Below, one piece after another: positions 12,433-22,559 of a stretch of 64,000 nt of DNA. Within the stretch, counting starts at the first letter, position 1. Every line of letters starts with the position of its first letter. Origin of the DNA: Acheta domesticus (taxonomy: Eukaryota; Arthropoda; Insecta; Orthoptera; Gryllidae); assembly GCA_031308135.1 (NCBI GenBank), contig JAHLJT010000631.1, forward strand, positions 31,392,271 through 31,456,270. The letters run 5' to 3'. Below the pieces are notes generated by a model, which saw nothing but the letters and a program-made list of their open reading frames with translations, was not told the DNA's origin and searched no databases. The position numbers were made by a program, and so were the translations under genes.

Positions 12433-12572
12433 TGCAAATCGATTTTGTCGGCTTTGTCGCTATAAACACGTAACTATAAACATAGCTGATCGCGTTTACG
12501 TTTTGAGTCGATTTAATACCGAGAAACTTCGTCTTCCGGATTCTGACGTTTAACAAATATTTCCCTCACTCT

Positions 12573-12607
12573 AAATTTCGAGTGGGTGTAATACCCACTC
12601 GGAATTT
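12573..12607. repeat. Short inverted repeat (hairpin)
   Basis: Two 15-bp arms (AAATTTCGAGTGGGT and ACCCACTCGGAATTT, one mismatch) enclose a 5-bp loop. It lies about 15 bp before the foldback MITE at 12622. No function is assignable. Confidence 0.5.
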
Positions 12608-12621
12608 TTCGTGGGGGTATA

Positions 12622-12939
12622 TACTGCGATTTTTCTAACTGCGACCCTCAAGGCCACTCAAATCCCATCTTCGCGATGGAATATGTCACGGCATTTCGCG
12701 TCTTTCTCAGTCGTTCCGCTAGATTTCGCACGATCGCGACCGTATGAAGTAGGGCTCTATAAACAGTTTACAAACTCTACAGTTACAAACTCTTTATAGC
12801 GCCTTAGTATGAAGCAGTGCTTGCGATCATGCGACTTCTACCGGCAAGACCGAGAAAAGACGCTATATGCCGTGACGTATTCCATCGCGAAGATGGGATT
12901 TGAGTGGCCTTGAGGGTCGCAGTTAGAAAAATCGCAGTA
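12622..12939. mobile_element. Foldback MITE with long inverted arms, TA duplication
   Basis: The arms are near-perfect inverse copies for about 125 bp. From each end they read TACTGCGATTTTTCTAACTG, then CTCAAGGCCACTCAAATCCC and ATCTTCGCGATGGAATATG. TA is present outside both ends (12620-12621 and 12940-12941). There is no ORF of its own. Compared with the uninterrupted sibling at 28498-28750, the centre carries a 57-bp insert (12750-12806). The arms could form a hairpin RNA if transcribed. Confidence 0.85.
12750..12806. mobile_element. 57-bp hAT-like micro-MITE nested in the foldback element
   Basis: The insert is flanked by an 8-bp direct repeat GTATGAAG (12742-12749 and 12807-12814), present only once in the sibling MITE at 28.6 kb. 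Its ends are 14-bp inverted repeats, TAGGGCTCTATAAA and the inverse of TAAGGCGCTATAAA. An 8-bp duplication with (C/T)AGGG-like ends is typical of the hAT superfamily. Inside are two near-copies of ACAGTTTACAAACTCT. Confidence 0.75.
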
Positions 12940-12944
12940 TAGCT

Positions 12945-13900
12945 ACCCACCATATCCACATTATCCGCCGGGCCAGGTAACTGTTGCGGAATTGTACACC
13001 CATTCTTAATCAATTCAAAGCGAGTTCAATATTTTGAGTCTAAAAATGTTGAAATATTAAACCCTAATAAGTAATGACTAGCGTACCCGTACAGGAACTT
13101 TCACATGCTATACCCCACTTTCTTCCTTATTGGTCCATTTCCATATTAAGCGTGTGAAACAATTTTCTTCAAGACCCTCTTATCCTCTGTCACTTGTTCT
13201 ACATGTCACCTTGTAATTGATAACAATATAATACACCCTGGTCAACACTAGTCTTATTTAACTTTGTTATCGAGCAAAGAGATACACCCGTGTAATTCAA
13301 TCACATAGAATATCAAGTAATTAGTAATTTCACATTCAGTTGCAGACTCTACAGGTTCTGAACATGTGGGATAGAATCGAAAAGCGTCAAACCAGCAAAA
13401 TGTAATAGAATGGTCAAGAAGATCTCATCCTGAACATTACGGTGTGATGAACTTTTTTTTCAGGCCTGTGTTCTCAAAATTTTAGTTTTTAAGGTCCTAG
13501 AACGCTTCGTTTAGGAGTTATTTAACGATATTGATTAAAAATATCCTGACGTGCGTTGCGGGTTGCATTTTACACGAATGTTTATATTATTTTTTTGAAC
13601 AAATCCTTCATATTTTTAAAGTCAAAGTGCAATTCGTCACGTCTCCGCGAAATTCTTTCTTTAGAGACCTCATCCTTATATAGTATTTGAGCAAACTCCC
13701 CTAGCGTGCGTGTGTGTGCAGTTCCGTCTCTCACGGTTAGACCTCTTCTCGCGCACCACACGAGACATATAAGGTGTCATTGAACGCCTCTAGGTCTCCT
13801 AAAGGGGAACTGATAGTTTGTTTTCCGATCTGGCCATAAGATTCCAAGAAATTGCCAAAAAACGTGTCATTTCGTGTTTTCGGCACTGCGATCTTTGTGA
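12945..13900. other. Spacer sequence, nothing recognised
   Basis: This belongs to the spacer between the two arms of the inverted duplication. No ORF with family resemblance, no RNA gene and no clear repeat boundary was seen. Confidence 0.35.
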
Positions 13901-13916
13901 GTTACGACGGAAATTA

Positions 13917-13958
13917 AATCAACGCCACCTAAATAGATCTATGCAGGTGGCGTTGATT
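13917..13958. repeat. Perfect 14-bp inverted repeat (hairpin)
   Basis: AATCAACGCCACCT (13917-13930) and its exact inverse (13945-13958) enclose a 14-bp loop. Looser pairing (ACGGAA with TTCCGT) continues outside. It is too small for an insect miRNA precursor with normal arms, but would form a stable hairpin. Confidence 0.55.
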
Positions 13959-14311
13959 AAACGCCATTATTCCGTGGTTATTTTCAGTCTACGACGCCAT
14001 AAGTTTCTTCCATGACAATGGCAACACTAATTTTTGACAAACGAGCAAAAATTAAACGAATATCGCCCAGAAGTGTTGTAAATTCTGAAATATTTCGGTG
14101 GATATGAAGTGTGAAGTATTTCATGCGTATTTTGTAAAATGTATTTGCAACTTGCCTTGGAACATGAAATTTGAAGAACGTGAAGTGAATACGAAGGAAA
14201 CAATAACTGTAAATACTAAACAGTACATTTCTTGCGTGCAAAAAATAGATTTTCAATTTAATGTGACTTACAACTTATACACATAAACATACAAAATAGT
14301 AAACTTTTATA

Positions 14312-14313
<2 letters not shown>

Positions 14314-14371
<58 letters not shown>
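14314..14371. repeat. (AT)n microsatellite
   Basis: About 29 AT dinucleotides without interruption. It directly abuts the start of the right arm of the inverted duplication at 14376. Confidence 0.95.
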
Positions 14372-14374
<3 letters not shown>

Positions 14375-14375
14375 A

Positions 14376-16281
14376 ATGATTTCATTTTATTAGACATTCC
14401 CCAAAAACAATTGTGGACAAAGAGTAAATATTTATTGAGCTACAGTCAATGAAACAAACAACGTGTATTATGAATCGATCTGAGCAAGACAAAAGAACAG
14501 CGCGCCGCGGAAAGAGTATTTCGGCAATTCTGGAGAACACAATGAATTCGATAATTTTGGAAAACATCTGACCGTCCAGTTAGTTAGAGAATAATTAAAT
14601 GAACATTGTGGTTTTTATTTGAACGCGATCGGACGACGGGTTCGCTTAAAATTGGTATCAAAAATTTTAGAGAAAAAATCCAGTCGAACATGTCGAATAT
14701 AAGGTCCGATTAAATTAAGAAGGTGATTGACAGTTCTGTGTGACGTCAGGACGCCTCTCCCGTTTCCATGACAGCTGCCAACCAGAGAGACAAAAGATGT
14801 GTCAGATCGCTCAGTTGCCACTGCCGAACACGGGGAACATTTGAGCATCACACAGCGACTTCCCTGCCGCCGCGCCGCCCGCGTTTCTGCCTGTGCTGCG
14901 CGCGCAATGTGTACTGTGTTGTGATGAGTTGCGTTGAGGTTAGCCTTATGTCGTATTTTTTACACTTTTACACGTATTTTTTGAAGTGTTTGTTTTCGTG
15001 TCCCGGTAACACGTGTTCAGTGGTTTGTGACTTGGCAACGTCGCTCCCCTCCACTCACAAGTGTCAATCACCTTCTTAATTTAATCGGACCTTAGTAACT
15101 TGAATTACCAAAATTTTATGAAGAAATGCTAATTAGGCAACGAAAGGCGTTGTGAATCGTCATGGTATAAATTTAACAAAATTTATAAATGATCTAAAGA
15201 GTTTATAGAACATTGAATTTTCGAAATAAAGAAATATTACAAATTAATGATACCAAAAACAAGCGACTAATTAATGTGTAATGTCGACAGAGAAATTAGC
15301 AATTTTCGACGTAAAATAAATCGAAAACATCTGTTTGGACAAGAAAATCTTAACATTGGGAAGAAGCCGTAATGAATAAACGCGGGAAAATGTCAAAATA
15401 AGTAATATTGGACATTTTAGTAAAATTATGGAAACAACAATGAAAAGGTGAAAATGGATTTCGCCGGCATTTTTTTTATATTCCGAGGTAACATGTTAAA
15501 TCGAGATGGTTTTTAGTGGAGTTCTGTCTAGTCAGCAGTGAGAGAGACATCGTGTCCGCGTTTGACGAACTCATAATTTGTAAAATATTTCGGACTTAGA
15601 CATTTTGGCAACGAATCGAAAGTGCGTAATGGACATGTAAACAGCGCGAACATTTGTTGATGCAGTGAGCCAATTAGAAGAAAGAAGAAGTATTATTATT
15701 TTGTGAATTTGTGGTTCGAGGTGATCAGACAATTTATGGAATTCCTGGGGAGAATTATTTTGAAGGAAACCGGCCCGTGCAAGATTGGATCGCGCGAGTA
15801 CGTCGGCGCGTGCGAGTGAGCGCGCATAGAGCGACCGAACTGGCAACGGCGCTGTTTTCGACGACGCAGCAACAGGGAAGTTTGGCATTCGCAGCGTAAT
15901 TATTTAAAATCAGATCTGTGCTCGCGTACATTCAAATAAATCAAATAAACATTGGCAAGAATAGTGGAATTTTCGAAATTTTAAAACAGAACGAACGTAA
16001 TTGTTTGTCAGCCGGCAATATAAAATTTAGTATTGTTTTCTTTACATTTTCATTGTTGTATTTGGCAAATACGTACGTATAAGAAGAGTTTGTTACTGAT
16101 ATTGGTTTTTATTGAGTAAAGGAATTCCTGAACATAAAACAATTGCAAATCAGCTGATTAATGGTAATTTCTTGTAACTGAATTGATGATAATCTCACGT
16201 AATTTGATTAATTGAAATTTCATGTAATGTAATTAATGGTAATTTCGTGTCCAATAATGTTGCCAAGCTTGAGGGAATATT
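14376..16281 (+). repeat. Right arm of the large inverted duplication, proximal part
   Basis: This is the plus-strand counterpart of 7.17-10.51 kb reversed (motifs listed there). It is interrupted at 14702-15092 by a MITE, and the CR1-like LINE begins at about 16282. A 62-codon ORF at 15711-15899 lies in the same area as the left-arm ORF, but the two are frame-shifted relative to each other, which argues against a conserved protein. Confidence 0.75.
14702..15092. mobile_element. 391-bp MITE, TA target duplication, confirmed by empty site
   Basis: The ends are AGGTCCGATTAAATTAAGAA and its inverse, with about 30 bp of inverted repeat (continuing GGTGATTGACA). TA flanks both sides (14700-14701 and 15093-15094). 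The left duplication arm shows the uninterrupted site: its sequence runs directly from the equivalent of GTCGAATA to AACTTGAATTACCAAAATTT. The interior is CpG-richer than its surroundings and carries no transposase. Confidence 0.8.
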
Positions 16282-16838
16282 CACGTATTTTATTTTATTT
16301 TTTTATTTATTTACGTCAAAAACAGTTAAAAACTGCGTAAGACGAGCTATGGGGAGAAGTGAATTTTGTGCACGTTTTCATAATTCTGTGGTCTCTATCC
16401 TAAACCATATTCTAGTCGAATTTTGAATACAGAAAAGAGAGTTTTTTTCGAGTTTTGTTGACAAAATATTCGCTCCTATATAATAAAATATATTTTCAAA
16501 GGTAAATTAGCTATAAATTTCTGCCCTGAACCCTCATGTTCTTCATGAAAGAATAATACTTTTTGCCGCGATAATATGAAAAACGATAATTTGAATAACT
16601 ATATTTCCCACTGAAATTCAGAAGACGTGCACAAATAATGAAGTTACATTTATGTCCAGAAGCAAAACAAGGGACCATCTCAGCATTTGCTCAAGGATCA
16701 GGGAAACTGGACGAAAAACCTGATCGAGATGGGGGCCATCAACCCAGAAACTGTGGTACAATACTTGTTACAGGTTCTTTAGAATTATACAGTCCAAATG
16801 ATAAATAATTACATTAACTATCATTGTTAAAATTAATT

Positions 16839-18776
16839 CTACTTTCCTTTTTGATGCTCGGTATAGTCTCGAATTGTATAGAAACAGTTATGCAGCAGAA
16901 AAGATTTTACTTGGGACTTAAACTTTTCTATGGAATTTAATCGTTTAATGTCTTCTGGCAAAGTGTTGTAGAGTAATGTACATGAATTGTATGTGAATTT
17001 TTTGTAGTGAGGTGTTGATACTGCCACCTGGTGAATATGATTACTACGTCGTGTGTTATACTTATAGACATCGGCGTTTGCTGAAAATATATTCCCGTCC
17101 TTAAGTAAGTCATTTTTGACAAAAACTACTGATTCGTAAATCAGGAGACAAGGTAATGGTAAAATTCCTAGATTAATAAAGAGTGACTTACAAGAATCAC
17201 GTGGGTTGGATTTGCTTATTATTCGTACAATTCTTTTTTGTAATCTGAAAGTCTGTGAACTATAAGATGTGTTTCCCCAAAATATTATGCCATATCTCAG
17301 GCGGGAGTGAACATTGGCAAAATATACACAACGAGCTGTATGAAGGCTGACGGAATTTGAAAGAATTCTGAACGCGTAGCATAATGAGCTTAATTTTGTG
17401 TTCAATTCATTTAAGTGGGCATTCCATTTGAGGTTTGACTGAATTGATAGACCTAAAAATTTTGTTACATTAACATCAGTCAATGGCACACCGTTCATTT
17501 TCAATGGAGTACAGAATTTTTTATTTGATATGGAAAACTGCATTGAAACTGTTTTATTTTCATTTACTTTTAATTTGTTATTACGGAACCAATTTGAAAC
17601 GTCTGATATTGTACTATTTACGGTTTCTTTGTTGCACAGAATATTTGTATCATCCGCAAAGAGAACTGTTCTTCCGTTTCGAATCGCTAAGGGCATGTCA
17701 TTTACGTATAATAGGAAGAGAATAGGGCCTAAAATCGATCCTTGCGGGACTCCACGTACAATTGGCAAAGAACCGGAAAGGTGTGTACATAAAGTTCCAT
17801 CATTCCAGTAAGGTATTTCTACTCTCTGAGATCGTTGTTTAAGGTACGAACATAGCCAATCTAGAGCAATACCACGGATTCCATACGAAGGTAATTTTGA
17901 AAGTAAAATGTTATGATCAATGACGTCAAAAGCTTTTGAAAGATCTAAAAAAATTCCAATAGTTGCTTCGTTTTGATCCAATGATGAGGCAACATCCTTA
18001 AGAAAAGAAAAAATGGCTGTTTCCGTAGATTTTGATTTCCGGAATCCATGTTGGCAATTTGAAAACGCGTCGTATTTATTCAGAAAGGCTTCCATTCGCA
18101 CATAAAAAAGTCTCTCTAATATTTTTGAAAAAACTGACAAAAGAGAAATTGGCCGATAATTTTGAACTTCATTTTTGTTGCCTTTTTTGAAGAGCGGCTT
18201 AATCTTAGCTGTTTTAAAAATATCTGGAAAAATTCCGGTGCATAAGGATGCATTAAATATGTGAGTTAACGGGTGTATAATGGCTGGCGCGCACGTCTTT
18301 AACAAACAATCCGGAAATTCATCTAAACCGGCCGAATATTTATTTTTTAATTTACCGATTATTTTGAGAATTTCATAGGAAGAGGTTTCGGAAACGAACA
18401 TAGTGTCTAAGACTTTTAGGGAGACGTCAGATGTTGAATTTTGTGGCTGAAAACCCTTAGTGAGATCGACAGCAATTCTCGAAAAGTATTGGTTAAAGAG
18501 ACTAGCCACTGTTGCCGGATCGTTCACATCTCTATCGTTATCTTTTAAAACAACATTCTCTATAAGGTTTCTAGTTGGTTTGGTCGCATTTTTTACTATA
18601 TCCCACATTGATTTTGTTTTGTTATTGGAGTTCAAAATATCCTGATCGTGTTTCATCATTTTAGCCTGCCTTATGACTTTTCTTAACAATGATTTGTATT
18701 TTTTAAAGTACAGGAGGAAATCTTGAGATACGTTATGATGCTTAGAAATGAAAGAAAGAATTCGTTTGTTTTTTCA
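16839..18776 (-). pseudogene. LINE ORF2, reverse transcriptase domain (copy 1)
   Basis: The open frame from Met at 18689 gives 616 residues. RT blocks: NYRPISLLSVFSKILER, QHGFRKSKSTETAI, FLDLSKAFDVIDH (Asp 249), GVPQGSILGPILFLLYVND and the FADD box (Asp 346 and 347). A thumb and C-terminal extension follow, ending CFYTIRDYTEHQKGK. All catalytic aspartates remain. It is cut off from the endonuclease by TGA near 18776, where copy 2 has TGT. There is no RNase H domain, as expected for the CR1 group. Confidence 0.9.
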
Positions 18777-18826
18777 TGATGTTCTAATCCCTTGTGTTAT
18801 CCAAGAATTGTTTTTGCGTGAAATAT

Positions 18827-19765
18827 TTAATTTTCTTTTCTGAAGAGGAAAGCAAGTGTTAAAATGAAATGAAAGCGTTGAAAAAAAGAATAATATTTAT
18901 CGTTTGTATCAATAGTATTATAAACTGCGTCCCATGACTCCTGCAGCAAGTAATCAATGAATAATTTTATTTTACTTTTAGAAAACACTCTACTCATACG
19001 TGTATTATTTATTGTGTCATTGTTCGCATTTCGTATAATGGTAAGAATTTGTGCATCGTGGTCACTGTATCCTAAATCTTTTGTTTCAATTTCATGTCGA
19101 GTAGTGGTTTTGTTAATTATAATTTGATCGATTGCCTTCTTTGAATTTACTGTGATCCGTGTAGGTACTTTTATTGTAATATCTAAATTGAAGGAATTAA
19201 TTAAGTTAAGAAACTGCTCTTTCTCGCAAGATTCGACCAGAAAATCAATGTTAAAATCTCCACATACAACAATGGATTCAAAAGAGCGATTGATGACTTT
19301 GATAAGTGTTATCTCTAGTTTTTCTAAGAACAAAATGTAATCTGCAGCTCTCTTTGTTGGAGGCCTGTAGATGCAAAGCAATATCATTTTTAGCACAGGA
19401 AGATGTACAACAGAAATTTCAAAAACATTTTCAACGGCATACTCATTGAATTCCGTCAAGGAGATAGAATCAATATTATTTTTAACGTAAATACAAGAAC
19501 CTCCATATGCCGGACTTTTATGAGATTCTCTTTTTCTACAATAATAGCCTGCGAGCTAAAAGTTTGGAATTTGGAAAATGCTAAGTTCATTAGGAGATAA
19601 CCAATGTTCTGTAAAGCAAAGAACATCCATTTGATTTAAATCGCTCTGTAGAGCTGCCTCGATAAACTCAGTTTTATTTGAAAGGGATTGAACATTATGG
19701 TGCAATATCTTTATTTTTTGCAAGTACCTACACGAATGTTTTTCTGCTGCATCTGACTGTAGTTG
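18827..19765 (-). pseudogene. LINE ORF2, apurinic-like endonuclease domain
   Basis: Exonuclease-endonuclease-phosphatase fold that nicks target DNA for target-primed reverse transcription. Visible blocks in order: ILHHNVQSL, DVLCFTEHWL (catalytic Glu), IYRPP, VVCGDFNIDFL (Asp/Asn) and YSDHDAQIL (Asp-His). The frame is the same as ORF1. It is broken by TAG at 19558-19556, just before LAGYYCRKRE, and runs off frame at the short A-run near 18880 (seven A here against eight in copy 2). The longest uninterrupted piece is 19459-18827. Confidence 0.85.
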
Positions 19766-19768
19766 CTA
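19760..19768 (-). promoter_or_regulatory. Candidate leaky stop codon, UAG CAA CUA
   Basis: The ORF1 stop reads TAG CAA CTA on the minus strand, an exact match to the type I readthrough context UAG-CAR-YYA first defined in tobamoviruses. The endonuclease continues in the same frame and its first conserved block (KIKILHHNVQSL) begins 18 codons later. There is no in-frame ATG in between. Readthrough is inferred; a mutated sense codon is the alternative, because this copy carries other stops. Confidence 0.4.
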
Positions 19769-20470
19769 TATATTTACTCCATTTTTACCTCGAGTGCGTG
19801 GTCGAAGGTTGTAATGTGTCCCAGCAGTCACAGGTTGTGAGGAAATAGAGGCGTCATTGGTAGTGGGAATGGAAGAAACGGGAGTAGGTTCACAGGAGGG
19901 GGTAAGAGGGTTCAGAATAAGGGTGGGGGGTGGGGAACGTAAGGAAGGTGAAAGGGATGGATTTTTGGCAGGAGGCTGCGTAGGACTGCAGTTGATGATG
20001 TATTGTGCAAGCTTTTCACCGACTGCATGTTTTCCAGCAAGGTTCATGTGGAGACCGTGCCGGGTGAAGTGTTTTACTGAGAGGAAATTCATTTCAAAAA
20101 GTGTTACATCTGTTTCTCTCAGTTGCAGTTTTAGTTGTTGGTTTGCGTGCTTAATCTCGCTGCAGAGTGTTGGCCTGTTGTACCAGAAGGGCAGAGTCGA
20201 GACTACAATGTTAGTATTTTGGGCGGCACATTGTAATTTGTTTACATGTTGCTCAGGTGTAAAGTTACCGCCCAAATTAATGTCATTCTGCCCTCCGATA
20301 ATAAAGACTGTGTCCTGATTGGTCATTGTCTTCGTGTGAGTGTCCAACTCTGCAGTCACGTCTGCAAACCTCCCGTTAGGTTTAAAAATAGACGAGACTG
20401 AGTAGTTGGGGGGTAACTTCCTACTGAGAATGGAGTATTGTTGCATTGTTGCCGTGAGCAACCAAAGAAA
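19766..20470 (-). pseudogene. LINE ORF1, SGNH (GDSL) esterase-like domain, C-terminal part
   Basis: The reading frame runs 20539-19766, but about its first 23 codons come from flanking DNA. The retroelement part has a block III-like GGQND (residues 82-86 of the ORF) and a block V-like TRHGLHMNLAGK with the expected catalytic His (164). Block II is recognisable as FKPNGRFAD. Block I (GDS) is not in this frame; a remnant LILFFGCS lies in another frame near 20470-20455, so a small deletion or frameshift has occurred. The last about 70 residues are Pro/Ser/Thr-rich and end in YNLRPRTRGKNG, a basic motif common in retroelement proteins. Such esterase domains occur in ORF1 of CR1-type LINEs. The stop is TAG, in frame with the endonuclease. 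Confidence 0.75.
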
Positions 20471-20615
20471 AGAATTAAAGTTCTTTCTTTCCTGTTTTGA
20501 AAACATGTTATCATTCCAGTATTTAGTAGTCCTGTGCATGTTGCCATATTAAACGTTGTTTACAGGTATTCCCGTACGGGACCGTCCATGACCTACGATC
20601 CAAACAAATTTATGC
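20471..20615 (+). repeat. Right arm of the inverted duplication, distal part beyond the LINE
   Basis: CCTGTGCATG, then GTTTACAGGTA and CCCGTACGGG, then GACCTACGATCC, match the reverse complement of about 7235-7165. Weaker similarity (AAGTTCT.TCTTT, ATGTTAT.ATT) reaches back to about 20471. This fixes where the CR1-like LINE inserted. Confidence 0.7.
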
Positions 20616-20710
20616 AATAATAGTATTGATAAACTGAGTAGTGGTAGGGGGAACAGTTGCATTGGCACCAGAACGTGAGGGCAAGTAGGAGTAGGGGGAA
20701 TAAATATAGA

Positions 20711-20749
20711 AATAATATTGCAAAATATATATATATATATTTTGCAATA

Positions 20750-20791
<42 letters not shown>
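20711..20791. repeat. 44-bp perfect palindrome followed by (TA)n
   Basis: Positions 20711-20732 are the exact inverse of 20733-20754; each arm carries AATAATATTGCAAAATATAT. A second TA run follows to 20791. The sequence could extrude as a cruciform and may be hard to assemble. Confidence 0.9.
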
Positions 20792-20794
<3 letters not shown>

Positions 20795-21770
20795 CCTTCA
20801 GAACAAAAATTAGACTGAGTTTGTGGAGTTTCAAAATCTTAAAATAGGGGACAAAAATATGGAGGTGTTAAGCAACTCAGGGGAATCAAATGTAGTTGTA
20901 GAAAATTTTTCGTTAGAATTTTCCGAACTAATTGAGAATGATCTTATATTAGCAATAGAGAATAATGCAGAACAACAGCTTACAGGTTATCATTTATGTT
21001 CATATTAGAAAACAAAAGGTAAAAAATATAGCTGTGCTGTCGAATCATACATCTACCAGTAAGTATTTACAGCGATTATAATTTTGAAATTGCAGTATTA
21101 CCAGTTCACTTCCCGTTTGGAGTTAATATACAAGGCCACTGAGTGTTGGGAATTTTTGAACGGGAGTATAATATTAACAGCTACCACGATTCATTGGTAA
21201 GTCCAATGCCAGATACTCTACGAACATATTTGAACAAAGCTACGCAAGAAAGAAATGAAGTATGAAAGACATTTTCAACACATGAATATACTTTTAGAAC
21301 AGTTTAAAGCGTCGGCGACGCCACATTCAGCTAGTTTATAACTCTGTGGCCAAGGGGTAAAAGTTCTTATGTCAATTTTTGGAGAAATTGAGTTAAGTAC
21401 TAAAACTACCAGTTAACTATCTATATAGCGTTGAGCGTAGGAAAAAGCGTTGGCACAATAATCTAACCCTTGTTTTCTCCAAACTAAGAATTTTGACTTA
21501 ATATCTTTTATCCCCTGTACCACAGAAATATTGGTTGTGTGTGAGCGACGCAAGTAGGTAGACTACTGAAATAGGTAGGAGCAAGAAGGAGCACTACTTC
21601 TGAGCAAGAAGGTATACTACTGAAAGAGTATAGGAGACGATCGCTGGGCTATATTTTAGGTAGACTGTAGTATGTAGTTCATTACGCATGTCAGCGCTGC
21701 AAGTATCATCCTATACTACATGTAAAGCACAGCGTGAACGGCTACAGCGGTAATTCAGCGACGATGGATG
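20792..21770. other. AT-rich stretch, nothing recognised
   Basis: One 61-codon plus-strand ORF occurs (20823-21008), with no similarity I recognise. No repeat ends, RNA genes or spliced coding exons could be supported. Confidence 0.35.
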
Positions 21771-21868
21771 GTCATTATGAAAACGTGCACAAAATTCACT
21801 TCTCCCCATAGCTCGTCATTCGCAGTTTTTAACTGTTTTTTGACGTAAATAAATAAATAAATTAACAA
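21771..21868 (+). mobile_element. CR1-like LINE 3'-end stub, opposite orientation
   Basis: About 100 bp match the extreme 3' end of the LINE copies, on the plus strand. GAAAACGTGCACAAAATTCA and CTTCTCCCCATAGCTCGTC are followed by TTTTTAACTGTTTTTTGACG and an (AAAT)n tail. It is a severely 5'-truncated insertion. Confidence 0.8.
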
Positions 21869-22555
21869 TACAGAAAACTAGAGTAATTTGACTCTTAAAA
21901 TTTTGTATTGTCTCTGAAATGAATCTGTTTATTTGTAAGATAAACTGCAGATAGCTGGTAATTGATGCAACGTGTGAGAAATACAGCCAGCTACATTGAA
22001 AATGAAAATCGTGAGAGGCTGCTTTGGAAATACAGCATCATAGTATTTTTCAGCGATATATGTGAGTACAGAACTATACCCCTGAAAAAATTTAATACTT
22101 TCATTCAAAATAATTACTTGTTTTTAACGTATTTTAACAAGCATTTTTTACATGAAAAGTGAGAAAACTCAGCTTTGTTGACGCGTTGAGATACGGGTAC
22201 ATGACGCGAGTAGATAACTATTCTTTATTAATACGAGTATAGTAGACTTTAATATAGAGTAGGCATATAAGTATTGAAAACTAGCAATATTGCCTCGACG
22301 TCTCGTCAACGATTGAGGTGGATTTTATGAAAAAATGCTTTAATGCATTAATGGATTTTAAAAATTTGTTAATAATTTTAAAATAACTAGGTACTCGATA
22401 AATAAGATTAAGTTGTAAGTCACATAAATACCGAATAATATTTGTTTATAATGTTAGAAGGCATTTAGGCAACGAAATTTTCCCTGGGGTCTGTTTACTC
22501 CCAGGTGACCTGTTATGTTCGTATGCAAGACTCCCGGGTTAATATTCACACTTTG
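21869..22555. other. AT-rich stretch, nothing recognised
   Basis: No convincing ORF, repeat end or RNA gene was seen between the LINE stub and the hAT-like pseudogene. Confidence 0.35.
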
Positions 22556-22559
22556 TGAA

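Larger units (their letters stand above)
16282..20470 (-). mobile_element. CR1-like non-LTR retrotransposon, copy 1 (5'-truncated in ORF1)
   Basis: About 4.2 kb read on the minus strand: ORF1 with an SGNH/GDSL esterase-like domain, endonuclease, reverse transcriptase, a 3' UTR, and a TTTA/TTTTA-rich tail at 16282-16311. The 5' end is placed near 20470 because sequence beyond it matches the inverted-duplication arm. ORF1 with an esterase domain plus an EEP endonuclease is known from the CR1 group. The 3' 2.8 kb is almost identical to copy 2 at 40757-43567. Damage here: a TAG in the endonuclease (19558-19556), a one-base deletion in an A-run near 18880, and a Cys-to-stop change near 18776. Confidence 0.9.

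Noticed and set aside
17483..17811. Plus-strand ORFs inside the LINE (repeated at 41987-42273)
   Set aside because: They are antisense shadows of the reverse transcriptase domain and repeat only because the LINE does.
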